Notes: generated from the sequence alone by a model not told the origin. Counted from the first letter of the stretch, positions 9,315 through 17,867 are shown. The stretch: 64,000 nt of DNA from Bog-473 sp963828505 (GCA_963828505.1 CAWHFM010000018.1:1-64000), one strand, 5' to 3'. Program-made: numbers and translations.

Positions 9315-9836
9315 ACGGAGCTCTGCAACTTCAAGTTTGTTCTATGAATAGCATAACGCGATATGCTATGGAAACAAGGGGCTAATCTAGACATTCCAGA
9401 GAGAGCTATTTCCACGTTCCGCGAACAAGTTTAATATCACGGTAGGGCGACTAATGCAATTGTCCGAGGGGCTGTGGGGAACGTATTGCTTGTGTGATCC
9501 ATGACGACTCAAGTAATCCGAGCTGGTTACAGATAGGACTATTTGAGGTTAACTCTCTGGCATTCCTGATGAGTGGGAGTTTGTCTTATTGGACAGAAGG
9601 GGTACATCCAGTGATACGACTGATTCTTGGGTAGCAATGTGGGGCTACGCAGCACTGACACGTAATAGGGATCACAGTGATGAACTCATTCAACGAGATG
9701 AATCTGCTCTCGCCGAATTTGCTCGGCAGCTAGCAATGTGACATGCCCATGAAAATCGTCCCGAGGGCCTGTGATCGAGTCTTTAGGCGTGAGGTCGGTT
9801 CGGTTCCAACTGGCAGTTTCGACGAGTTGCAGGCGA
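9315..9836. other. Gene-free decayed stretch behind CT4
   Basis: This stretch has no open frame of note on either strand and is visibly lower in GC than the flanks. By position it should have held the CT4 immunity gene. I see nothing that can be identified. Confidence 0.4.
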
Positions 9837-11028
9837 AGTCGTAGTAGACGCCTACTACTGAGGCCATGAAGCAACATCGAAGATCGAATCACTCCGGGGC
9901 ATGAGGGTGCACAATTCAGAGGCCATGGCGACGTCGAGACCCGCGGCGGGGTGGGCTGAACTATGAACGGCTCGAAGGCGATCGATGCTCACCCTGGTGT
10001 AGCGCTGGGTGGTCTCGAGTCGGGCATGACCCAGCATCTCGGCGACGTAGCGAATGTCGGCGCCGCCCTCGAGCATCAGGGTGGCCACGCTGTGACGCAG
10101 GAGGTGACAACTGCCCCGCTTGGGGACCGCCGCTGCGGCAAGCTGGGTCCGCACCTTTCGACAGAGCCAGTCCGGGCAGATCGGAGTCCCCGCCGAGGAG
10201 AGGAACATGCGATCACCCGAGCGTTCAGTGACCCAGCGTGGCCGCACCATGCCGAGATACAACCGAACCCAAAAGAGCGCTCGCTCACCGGCGGGAACGT
10301 AGCGGTCCTTCGACCCTTTTCCCTGGTGGACGAAGACAGTACCTCGCTCGAAGTCGACGTCGTGGAGGCGGAGGGAGATCAGTTCGTTGCGCCGCAGTGC
10401 GCTCGAGTAGAAGACCTCCAAAATGGCCCGGTCACGCAATCCCAAGGGCGTGGCGACGTTGGGAACTGTCATCAGGCGAGCGAACTCCTCGGCGCTCAGC
10501 GTGGACTCGGGAAGGGTGCGGTTTGGTCGTGGCATCAACAGGTCGGCGACAGGGTTCGCCGGGATCCGTCCCTCTCGGCGCAGCCACCGAAAGAACTGGG
10601 TCAGCGGCACCAGGCGCTGGACCTGGGTGGCCACCGAGAGGGGCGCTCCATTCGTCTTGCGATGCGCATGGAGGGACTCTTGGTAACCAAGGGCCAGCTC
10701 GTAGCTCACCTCGCCAGGACGCTCGACTCCCATCGAGCCAGCGAAGCTCTCGAAGTAGCCGAGGTAACGCCGCCGATTCTCCACTGTCGTTGCGGCGTAG
10801 TTGTGCACCGCCATCCAGTCCAGGTATTCGTTGATCTCAATCGACATCGACGCCATGGTGGTCCTCCCTCACGGCATCCGATCCGGAGCTTTGGCCCAAG
10901 GGCAGGACCGCCGGCGTGCCGTCGTCGCAAACGAGCTCCGTGGCAGCGAGGCTGTCACGGGATCTCGTGCTGTCCAAAAGGCGTCTCACTGCCTACATTT
11001 GGTTCCTCAGTCAACCGCTACTACGACC
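9837..11028. mobile_element. Recombinase module 2
   Basis: This module is a copy of 3848-5039 at a constant offset of 5989. By eye the two differ at the first base of the left end (A for G), at one base after GTAGTAG (A for C) and at one silent site in the gene (4514/10503). Identity stops at the left site but continues a few bases past the right site into the RHS core. This fits recent copying of the whole module. Confidence 0.7.
9855..10856 (-). CDS. Tyrosine recombinase (XerC/D-like), copy 2
   Basis: This 333-residue protein is identical in sequence to the one at 3866-4867, with the complete catalytic set (R155, GKGSKDR, H251-x-x-R254, H277, Y286). It lies between the decayed CT4 cassette and the second CT1 cassette, again antisense to the tips. 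Two intact identical copies within 6 kb imply very recent duplication or gene conversion. Confidence 0.85.
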   Translation of the reverse strand: MASMSIEINEYLDWMAVHNYAATTVENRRRYLGYFESFAGSMGVERPGEVSYELALGYQESLHAHRKTNGAPLSVATQVQRLVPLTQFFRWLRREGRIPANPVADLLMPRPNRTLPESTLSAEEFARLMTVPNVATPLGLRDRAILEVFYSSALRRNELISLRLHDVDFERGTVFVHQGKGSKDRYVPAGERALFWVRLYLGMVRPRWVTERSGDRMFLSSAGTPICPDWLCRKVRTQLAAAAVPKRGSCHLLRHSVATLMLEGGADIRYVAEMLGHARLETTQRYTRVSIDRLRAVHSSAHPAAGLDVAMASELCTLMPRSDSIFDVASWPQ

Positions 11029-11670
11029 CCTCGACCGGAGCAGTTCTTGAGCATCGATCCGGATGTCGCGGAGACAGGGCAGCCGTACACGTTCACCGGA
11101 GACGACCCACTCAATGCGACGGATCCGACGGGTCTCAGGGGTTGGTACTGCATGGGTGGCAGGTCCGTCTACTACAAGGGAAACAAGTACGGTAGATCGG
11201 GCACAGGCCGGTGCGAAAAGACCCTTCAGTCAGGCGCTAAGCCCAAGGATTTTGCGAAGGTCCTGTTGTACAAAGAGAAGGCACCCTATACATCGAAAAA
11301 CATCAAAATCGTAGTGGCGTGGGAGCGCGCCGAGAGCGGTAACGATTGGAACACCTACGTTCCCCAAGCAGTTCCTACGAAATTCAATCCCCTGAACGCT
11401 ACCCAGCGTGAACCAGGCTCAAGCGCTACGGCCGGTGCGGGCAGCCCTCAGAGTTACACGAGTTGGGCCGAAGGAATCGATGCAACGTCCTCGACGCTGA
11501 ATGCGGGAGACGACGGATACCCAGCGATTGTTTCTGCTCTGCGGGCGGGAAATGATCCACTAGCAGTTGAGGAAGCTGTGAATCAGAGCGGATGGGGCAC
11601 CCATTCTCATTTCTACGACTGGTACGACCAGGGATACAACTACACACAACCTTCATGGAACCAGCCCTGA
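11013..11670 (+). CDS. Silent RHS tip CT1, second copy
   Basis: This repeats the tip of the main RHS gene, starting at NRYYDP but with one extra base near 11039 (ACCGGAGCAG against ACCGGGCAG). The first codons are therefore out of phase with the rest, which is open from SIDPDVAETGQPYTF to the stop. From 11122 on it is base-for-base the CT1 tip, with WERAESGN, FNPLNATQ and SGWGT. As found it has no start codon and could be used only after recombination into the trunk downstream of the extra base. Confidence 0.65.
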
Positions 11671-12230
11671 AATTCGGACTCTGCAGAAGACGATTCCTCT
11701 CGCTTTGTGCGGTGGTCACGGCAGCCACAGTTCTCGCGGCATGTTCGACTTCAGCTCCCTCGACGATTGCGGCGACGACATCGCCGCATCTAGAACCGCT
11801 GCTACCGGCCGCCGTTCCACCGATCTTTGCCACCTGTCAGCGTCCCTTAGATCATGAGGCGGACGGGAATGTGGGCCCTCTATTGTGCTCGAAACATCAA
11901 GTGAACGCTCTGGCATGGAAGTACTACGCGCAAACTGGGAGTTCCCCAATCCTCGGGCTTGGGCGAGGTGCAACGGCTGAGGCTGTTGAGAGGGCGCTGT
12001 GCGTAACCCAGATCGCAACCCTGCAGGAAAGGATTAGCCAAGCAACGCTCGCGACCGCCTATTACGGCTGGCATTTCAAGACTCAACCGGAGAGCATCTT
12101 GGATGGCTCTGGGTGCTTCAAGTTCAGGAAGTGAACTTGGTGGACACAACCGGTCCACGTTCAATGCCGCGAGTCGGAAATCCCGATAGCCGCCTGTCGC
12201 ACGGTCGTAGTAGCCGCCTACTACTGAGGC
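11122..12230. repeat. CT1-immunity cassette, copy 2 of the 1.1-kb duplication
   Basis: This block is identical by eye to 2767-3875 at an offset of 8355, and includes the tip, the lipoprotein gene and the inverted site. The copies diverge on the left within the RHS core and on the right at the base after TACTACTGAGGC. Confidence 0.8.
11655..12134 (+). CDS. Lipoprotein, CT1 immunity candidate, second copy
   Basis: This 159-residue lipoprotein is identical to the one at 3300-3779, with the lipobox LAAC and an overlap with the end of the tip. Unlike its silent tip, this gene keeps its own start codon, so it could be expressed independently and give standing immunity. Confidence 0.65.
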   Translation: MEPALKFGLCRRRFLSLCAVVTAATVLAACSTSAPSTIAATTSPHLEPLLPAAVPPIFATCQRPLDHEADGNVGPLLCSKHQVNALAWKYYAQTGSSPILGLGRGATAEAVERALCVTQIATLQERISQATLATAYYGWHFKTQPESILDGSGCFKFRK

Positions 12231-13374
12231 TGAGTAATATCGAAGATAGAATACTGGGGTATGAGGGTGCCAATTAAGAGGCTATGGCGACGTCGAGACG
12301 CGGCGGGGTGGGCTGAACTATGAACGGCTCGAAGGCGATCGATGCTCACTCTGGTGTAGCGCTGGGTGGTCTCGAGTCGGGCATGACGAGCATCTCGGCG
12401 ACGTAGCGAATGTCGGCGCCGCCCTCGAGCATCAGGGTGGCCACGCTGTGACGCAGGAGGTGACAACTGCCCGCTTGGGGACCGCCGCTGCGGCAAGCTG
12501 GGTGCGCACCTTTAGACAGAGCCAGTCCGGGCAGATCGGAGTCCGCCGAGGAGAGGAAGATGCGATCACCGAGTGTTCAGTGACCAGCGTGGACGCACCA
12601 TGCCGAGATACAACCGAACAAAAGAGCGCTCGCTCACCGGCGGGAACGTAGCGGTCCTTCGATCCTTTTCTCTGGTGGACGAAGACAGTACTCGCTCGAA
12701 GTCGACGTCGTGGAGGCGGAGGGAGATCAGTTCGTTGCGCCGCAGTGCGCTCGAGTAGAAGACCTCCAAAATGGCCCGGTTGCGCAAGCCCAAGGGCGTG
12801 GCGATGTTGGGAACTGTCATCAGGCGAGCGAACTCCTCGGCGCTCAGCGTCGACTCGGGAAGGTGCGGTTTGGTCGTGGCATCAACAGGTCGGCGACAGG
12901 GTTCGCCGGGATCCGTCCCTCTCGGCGCAGCCACCGAAAGAACTGGGTCAGCGGCACCAGGCGCTGGACCTGGGTGGCCACCGAGAGGGGCGCTCCATTC
13001 GTCTTGCGATGCGCATGGAGGGACTCTTGGTAACCAAGGGCCAGCTCGTAGCTCACCTCGCCAGGACGCTCGACTCCCATCGAGCCAGCGAAGCTCTCGA
13101 AGTAGCCGAGGTAACGCCGCCGATTCTCCACTGTCGTTGCGGCGTAGTTGTGCACCGCCATCCAGTCCAGGTATTCGTTGATCTCAATCGACATCGACGC
13201 CATGGTGGTCCTCCCTCACGGCATCCGATCCGGAGCTTTGGCCCAAGGGCAGGACCGCCGGCGTGCCGTCGTCGCAAACGAGCTCCGTGGCAGCGAGGCT
13301 GTCACGGGATCTCGTGCTGTCCAAAAGGCGTCTCACTGCCTACATTTGTTCCTCAGTCAACCGCTACTACGACC
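12203..13374. mobile_element. Recombinase module 3 (decayed)
   Basis: This 1172-bp module has the same perfect ends, GGTCGTAGTAGC at 12203 and GCTACTACGACC at 13363. The interior is recognisably the same as modules 1 and 2 but has many small deletions in its left half. The right half (12870-13374) remains nearly identical. Confidence 0.65.
12221..13203 (-). pseudogene. Tyrosine recombinase, copy 3, broken
   Basis: The first 115 or so codons (from ATG 13203) match the intact copies. After NRT the frame shifts, continues as LPESTLSAEEFARLMTVPN in another frame, and shifts several times more. The catalytic region survives only in pieces (SALRRNEL, HARLETTQRYTRVS). It should be inactive, leaving the two identical upstream copies to act. 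Confidence 0.75.
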
Positions 13375-14154
13375 CCTCGACCGGGCAGTTCCTGAGTATC
13401 GATCCCGACGTGGGCGATACGGGTCAACCGTACGCCTTCACAGGTGACAATCCGCTGAATGGTACGGACGCGCTTGGGTTGTGCAGCGGTCCCGATGGGA
13501 TGTGCCGTAACGAAAACGTTCCGGGGAGTTCGTGGAATATCCGCTCTTCAGACGACATGCTCGATTGGTCACCACAACCCCAGGGATCCCGCGGCGGGGG
13601 ATATGTCAGCGGGGCATACAGCGGCGGTCGTAGATCTGGGAGTGGGCACGGCCCGTCGACAGTTCCCTGGGCATCGAAAGCTGTTCTTGCAGAATTCGAG
13701 CTTTTTGGGGATGTGCGCTCACAAAATGAGCAGCTGCGGGCAGTTGTGGGGGTCGTCGAATGTTCGTCCCAGCACAACTACTAATTTTACTGCGGTCGGT
13801 GGCGAGAGTCCCGTACAGTATGAAGCTCAGAATCCAGGGCCGCCCTCCAGCGACGGTTACTTTGGCAACAACGGACCTGGTGCGCCCACTCCGAGTGAAG
13901 CAGCCGCCTGCAACCGGGCTGCGGGAATCTCGATGGATGGCACGGTTCTGTCGGCCACAGCCGGCGGAGGGGGTCTCGGTGCTGGAAGCATCGGAACCGG
14001 CATATCTTGGGTCGGACAAGCAATGAAGTTGGACAGCGTAATAGCGGCTGGAGACAGCATTGAAACGATGGGAATCGGCGCGTTTGCTGGCGGCGTTGCG
14101 TTCACCATACTTTTCGTGATGAGTTGGGCGGCGTCAGGCGTGGCGTGCGGATGA
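13359..14154 (+). CDS. Silent RHS toxin tip CT5 (membrane-active type, frameshifted)
   Basis: The frame begins in phase at NRYYDPSTGQFLSIDPDVGD and has the linker LCSGPDGMCRN. It breaks near 13750, probably at the GGGGG run. The second frame carries the rest to 14154. The end is hydrophobic and Gly-rich (VLSATAGGGGLGAGSIG, then AFAGGVAFTILFVMSWAASG), resembling the CT2 end in style, so a membrane-inserting toxin is plausible. The immunity candidate follows after ten bases. There is no start codon of its own. Confidence 0.5.
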
Positions 14155-14164
14155 TTAGACGCAA

Positions 14165-14602
14165 ATGACTTCGTATCAATGCTTTAGGACGCTCTCTTTT
14201 GTCGGATTTGGAGCTGCTGCGGTCGGGATTCTCATTGCGTTGCTCGCAGTTCCGGTGGGTGCGTTCTTCGCGACCGCCGTCATCGGTCTTTCTATGGGTC
14301 TCGTGTTGAGCGCCTTGCTCTTTGCACTTTCGTCCTTCATCTTCGGCAACCGATGGAACTTTCGCGGCGTCAAGGACTCCATCGCAGCTTTCGGAGTATC
14401 TATCGTCGCGGTCATTGTGATGGTATTTATAGTGGCGAGTACGATCGACTCGCTTCCTCACAGTGGAACTGCTGCAAACGTGGCCGTAGTTGTCTGCATT
14501 GTGTTTGTGGCTGCTGTCACGATCACATGGTCGTCATTAATGTTGATGAAATCAATCCGAGATTCGGCATGGACAACCGATCCTCGCACACGCTTAAAAT
14601 GA
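14165..14602 (+). CDS. Polytopic membrane protein, candidate immunity for CT5
   Basis: This 145-residue protein has about four hydrophobic segments (GFGAAAVGILIALLAVPVG, IGLSMGLVLSALLFALSSF, FGVSIVAVIVMVFIVAST and VAVVVCIVFVAAVTITWSS). I do not recognise a family. It sits right behind a tip with a hydrophobic end, as the CT2 immunity candidate does, which argues for membrane-level protection. Confidence 0.6.
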   Translation: MTSYQCFRTLSFVGFGAAAVGILIALLAVPVGAFFATAVIGLSMGLVLSALLFALSSFIFGNRWNFRGVKDSIAAFGVSIVAVIVMVFIVASTIDSLPHSGTAANVAVVVCIVFVAAVTITWSSLMLMKSIRDSAWTTDPRTRLK

Positions 14603-14730
14603 CGGGTGACGCCACCGGACAGTGGAGCGTCGCGATAGTGGTGTCATCTTCGGCGCGTTGTTCTGCGTCTTTCACTAATCGACGAACCTCTGCGATATAT
14701 GCAATCCCGCGGGGCGGCGGAAGGGTGAGA

Positions 14731-14880
14731 GGTCGTAGTAGCCGCCTACTGATGAGATTCGACCAAGGACACGACCTGCCAGCCGACGGATTGCGCTGAC
14801 CTGCGGCTCGAGGAGCTGCCGGCGAGCTCAGTCGCGACGCCGCCGCTCCCGTCGGGTCGTAGTTAACCGCTACTACGACC
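14731..14880. repeat. Short spacer module C
   Basis: This 150-bp module has ends GGTCGTAGTAGC and GCTACTACGACC and an interior homologous to modules A and B (TGATGAGATTCGAC, CTGACCTGCGGCTCGAGGAG). It is somewhat more diverged and slightly longer. It separates the CT5 and second CT2 cassettes. Confidence 0.55.
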
Positions 14881-15628
14881 CCTCGACCGGGCAGTTCTTG
14901 AGCGTCGATCCGGATGTGGCCGAGACGGGACAGCCATACACATATATTGGCGACGATCCGCTGGATGGTACGGACCCTCTTGGTTTGTGTAACGGTCCCG
15001 ATGGCATCTGCAGAAACCAGGCGACCGGACAAATGAACATGAACTCATCGAATGATGCTTCGGATTGGGCTCCTCGTGCTTCTTCAAGGGTCAATACTGC
15101 CCACTACACGCCCCCTACACCTCCCAAGTACCAGTACAGCGCTTTAGACGAGTTTCTCACTTGGCTTACAGCCGAGCCCCATTCGGTAACGACCTACTTC
15201 GAAAGGCGCCAGTCGGCCGCGAGAATCCCAAGACCTGCCTCCGCTGAATACCGGATCTGCCACTCCCGTACCATCCCAAGTGATGGCAAATCAAACATAT
15301 CAACGAGAGGTCAATAGCACTCTTCAGGGTAGCTTATGTTACGTCGGAGTCACCGCAGGCGCCGCAGGTGGAGCGGCGGGTATTGAGCGGCTATCGGCGG
15401 GTCTCGGTAGACCGGGGGTCGAGAGCGATGAGGCAAAGCCAGCCTTCTCGAACCCCGGACCCCCTGGTTGGACGCAGCAGCTTCAACAAGAAGGTGATGG
15501 ACTAGACACCACCGGAGAAGATGATGCGGGGCCTACCGATGGTGGTAGCGGCGCTCCTGGTAGCCCTTGGCTCGACGATGATGGGCGTCGGCGGGTTGTT
15601 CTCATACGTGCTGGCGTCACACTGCTAG
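14865..15628 (+). pseudogene. RHS tip CT2, second copy, frameshifted
   Basis: The sequence matches 5024-5785 almost base for base but has two extra bases, one near 15245 (CCGCTGAATACC for CCGCTAATACC) and one near 15549 (AGCGGCGCTC for AGCGCGCTC). The tip therefore leaves its frame twice and loses the hydrophobic end. If the two insertions are real, the cassette is dead; if they are errors, it is an intact spare. Confidence 0.65.
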
Positions 15629-15919
15629 ATGCATCTGGCTCTTTACATCGTCGTGGTGATTGGATCACTCTCTTTAACCTTGCTATTTCAGATGAGGTCG
15701 CTCAGAAAATGGGAGCGAAGAGGCATGAAGGTGGACTACAAGAAGGCTCTCGAGTTGCCCATCTTGCTGTGGTTCTCAACGGTTCTTGCCATTGGTTTAG
15801 CGCTTCTATTCGACCGCTATGCGTGGGCAATCATGGGTTCGTGGTTGGTATTTGTGTGGGCACTGTCCTTCGGACTTCTTATGCATAAGAAACGGCAGCG
15901 TGGCACAGGCTCCCGATGA
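15629..15919 (+). CDS. CT2 immunity candidate, second copy
   Basis: This 96-residue membrane protein is identical to the one at 5786-6076 except for one Phe-to-Tyr change. It has its own ATG directly after the tip and stays intact although its tip is broken, as expected if immunity is kept under selection against sister-cell toxin. Confidence 0.6.
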   Translation: MHLALYIVVVIGSLSLTLLFQMRSLRKWERRGMKVDYKKALELPILLWFSTVLAIGLALLFDRYAWAIMGSWLVFVWALSFGLLMHKKRQRGTGSR

Positions 15920-16057
15920 GAACTCGACTAAGTTGGACGTCATGTTCGGCCGTTTGGGTGCAGCCTTCTGCGAAGGTGCAAGTTGCCAAGATTTCTAACA
16001 ATTTCGACTACGAACTTCACCCGCGGAGGCTCGCGACGTTTTCTCGCCAATGGATGA

Positions 16058-16145
16058 GGTCGTAGTAGCCGCCTACTGATGAGATTCGATCTACGCGACC
16101 TCCAGCGACGATGGAGCTGACCCGCGATTCGAGGAGCTGCGGGGC
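16058..16145. repeat. Terminal inverted site and partial short module
   Basis: GGTCGTAGTAGC at 16058-16069 is followed by GCCTACTGATGAGATTCGAT and about 70 bp of short-module interior that then decays. No right-hand site follows. This is the right border of the cassette array. Confidence 0.5.
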
Positions 16146-16476
16146 GAGTTCTGAATCGTCGGCATCGAGGGCCCCGACCTCTTCTTGCATCGCTCACTCG
16201 ACCTATCGTCCCGACGGACCTCAGTAATCCTTCGAGACTCACTGAGAATGGGCATTTGAGGAGTAGGAACCGGGGCTCACTAACGTTCGCCTCACACACA
16301 TAGTCACGACTGTCCGCGGAGGTCGGGTCCTTGGCAATAACCGGACCGGTCAGCGGCTCGCGCTGGGTGACGCGGCTCCCGGCACGGAACCACAGCAGAT
16401 GAGGGCGCAAGGGGCGGCCTGTGATCGCGTGTCTGCCATCCGGTAGACGTTCGACAACGAACCAGGGAGGTCACCG
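16146..16476. other. Gene-free stretch right of the array
   Basis: I find no convincing open frame or structural motif here. It bridges the toxin array and the excisionase-like pair. Confidence 0.4.
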
Positions 16477-16599
16477 TTGGCGACCGAATCACATTTGGCG
16501 GCCATCAGAGTCATGGCGGTCCCGCCCAAGTCGCCCGACCGCAGAGTCGGTGCCGATGCTCACCAGAACCGCGACCGCGTCACGTGGGGAGAACCGTGA
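16477..16599 (+). CDS. Small ORF coupled to the excisionase-like gene
   Basis: A strong RBS (GGGAGG, 16465-16470) precedes a TTG start by six bases. The frame encodes 40 residues (MATESHLAAIRVMAVPPKSP...) and ends in TGA at 16597-16599, sharing bases with the GTG start of the next gene. Such overlap usually means translational coupling. No family is recognised. The short length makes chance possible, but RBS, overlap and spacing agree. Confidence 0.45.
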   Translation: MATESHLAAIRVMAVPPKSPDRRVGADAHQNRDRVTWGEP

Positions 16600-16832
16600 C
16601 CCTGGCCCGCGAGATCGTGCCGACGGCGATCGACCGACGCGGGTTCACCACGGACGCGCGCTGGCTCAGCATTCGAGAGATCGCCGCTGACCTCGGTGTG
16701 TCCAGTTCGACGGCCTACAAGTGGTCGGCCCGGGGAGCACCGTGGTTCCCACGGTCCATCCGTCTGCGCAATGGGGATATCCGCGTGCGGCGGGACTGGT
16801 ACGAACAGTGGCTGGACTCATTGGAGCAGTGA
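16596..16832 (+). CDS. Excisionase-like helix-turn-helix protein
   Basis: This protein has 78 residues from GTG 16596; GTG 16584 is an in-frame alternative. A MerR/AlpA-type HTH is visible: WLSIREIAADLGVSSSTAYK followed by the wing (SIRLRNGDIRVRRDWYEQWL). Proteins of this type bind att or promoter DNA and direct excision of integrative elements. Its position between the recombinase array and a tRNA fragment suits an element-borne Xis. No integrase gene adjoins it directly; the array recombinases are the nearest candidates. Confidence 0.7.
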   Translation: MTLAREIVPTAIDRRGFTTDARWLSIREIAADLGVSSSTAYKWSARGAPWFPRSIRLRNGDIRVRRDWYEQWLDSLEQ

Positions 16833-16853
16833 CGGCGAGAGTGGCAGCGACGG

Positions 16854-17291
16854 CTATGAGCCGAGTTCGACAACGTCGACGGTCACGTCCACTGAGACGG
16901 CTGCAGCGGCAAGGAGCGGTGATGCGGTGGAAACGGCGATCCTCGCACCAAGGACCACGGCGGAAGCGACGGCCTCGGCGGTAAGAAGGTTGAGCTGGCC
17001 CGGCAACGCCGCCATGACCGGGACCAGTCGTCGCATGCTCAAGAGGCCGATTTCGGCGGGCAGCTGGTCCAGGGCGTTATGCACCCGGCGCTGCTCGTCC
17101 TCAGAACTTGTTGCCAGAGCACGGGACAGCGCGCCCTGACCTGGTCGAGCCACGACCCGGGCCAGTCGCCAGAACCACGAACCGGTCGTGAATACCTCGC
17201 CGGCCTCAGCGGCCGTAATCAGGAGAGCGTCTGCCGCACCTCGCTGCTCTGCCAATATGGCTAGCAAAAGCGCGTCATCGACAACGATCAC
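16854..17291 (-). CDS. PIN-like toxin of a toxin-antitoxin pair
   Basis: This 145-residue protein starts MIVVDDALLLAILAE, with an early acidic pair typical of PIN-type nucleases. It ends with an AEAVASAVVLGARIAVSTASP helix-strand pattern like VapC C-termini. The central acidic residues are less typical, so PIN membership is probable rather than certain. It lies 18 bases downstream of a small antitoxin-like gene on the same strand. A truncated homologue lies at 26.1-26.3 kb next to a second antitoxin copy. Confidence 0.6.
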   Translation of the reverse strand: MIVVDDALLLAILAEQRGAADALLITAAEAGEVFTTGSWFWRLARVVARPGQGALSRALATSSEDEQRRVHNALDQLPAEIGLLSMRRLVPVMAALPGQLNLLTAEAVASAVVLGARIAVSTASPLLAAAAVSVDVTVDVVELGS

Positions 17292-17309
17292 GCCAGAGAA
17301 TCTGGGCGA

Positions 17310-17525
17310 TCAGCCCTGAGCCAGGTCGGGGTCGCCTGCGACGGCCTCTCGTGCTGCTTTCTGGTAGGCGCCCGATGCCAGGTCTTCACGGATGGCGGCT
17401 CGGATGGCCTCGGGGATGTCGGTGGTCACTTTGCCGATGCGGGCAGGCCGAAGTTCGCCCGCCGCCGACGCTGCAGCTCGGGCTCGCTCTGCTGCTGCCT
17501 GCAGATCCCCGGTGGATATGGCCAT
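17310..17525 (-). CDS. Antitoxin-like small protein
   Basis: This protein has 71 residues (MAISTGDLQAAAERARAAA...), Ala-rich and helical, with a conserved core GKVTTDIPEAIRAAIREDL. Gene order (antitoxin first, toxin 18 bases on) fits a type II pair. The paralogue at 26322-26534 is about 80% identical by eye. The DNA-binding mode cannot be read from sequence. Confidence 0.6.
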   Translation of the reverse strand: MAISTGDLQAAAERARAAASAAGELRPARIGKVTTDIPEAIRAAIREDLASGAYQKAAREAVAGDPDLAQG

Positions 17526-17829
17526 CTCTGAAGATTACTGCTTTCCCTAGATCCAGAGCTACGGAGTAGTGACAGGGAGCACGAAGGAAGGTCCGCGCAC
17601 CCCCAACTATTGACCACTCATTTGGGGACCGGGGAGGCGATCGTGTCGTTCAACACGTGATGTGGCGACAAGTCCTTTTCAATTCAACCCAGATTCAACC
17701 TCGCAACGCAACCGGCGGCCATTAGCGGTAACGAACCGCCACCGTCCTGGATGTGCAACATCGCATCTGAGCAGCGCCTATGCAAAAGGTGCTGGTTACA
17801 CCGCTCTACCCGATAGGTCAACGAGGGCG

Positions 17830-17867
17830 TTACAAGTGAAGTGCTCTACCGACTGAGCTACTCGGGC
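17830..17867 (-). pseudogene. 5' half of a tRNA-Thr
   Basis: On the minus strand GCCCGAGTAGCTCAGTCGG begins a tRNA with a proper acceptor strand, D-arm (GCTC..GAGC) and anticodon arm CTTCA plus loop CTTGTAA (anticodon TGT). After the loop the complementary TGAAG is absent, and no T-arm or 3' acceptor follows. It is a truncated gene of the kind left at tRNA-targeted integration sites. A second 5' half lies at 26848-26884. Confidence 0.65.

Noticed and set aside
2600..16145. CRISPR array as explanation of the regularly spaced repeats
   Set aside because: Repeat spacing is 0.15 to 2.4 kb, the repeats are inverted pairs, and genes lie between them.
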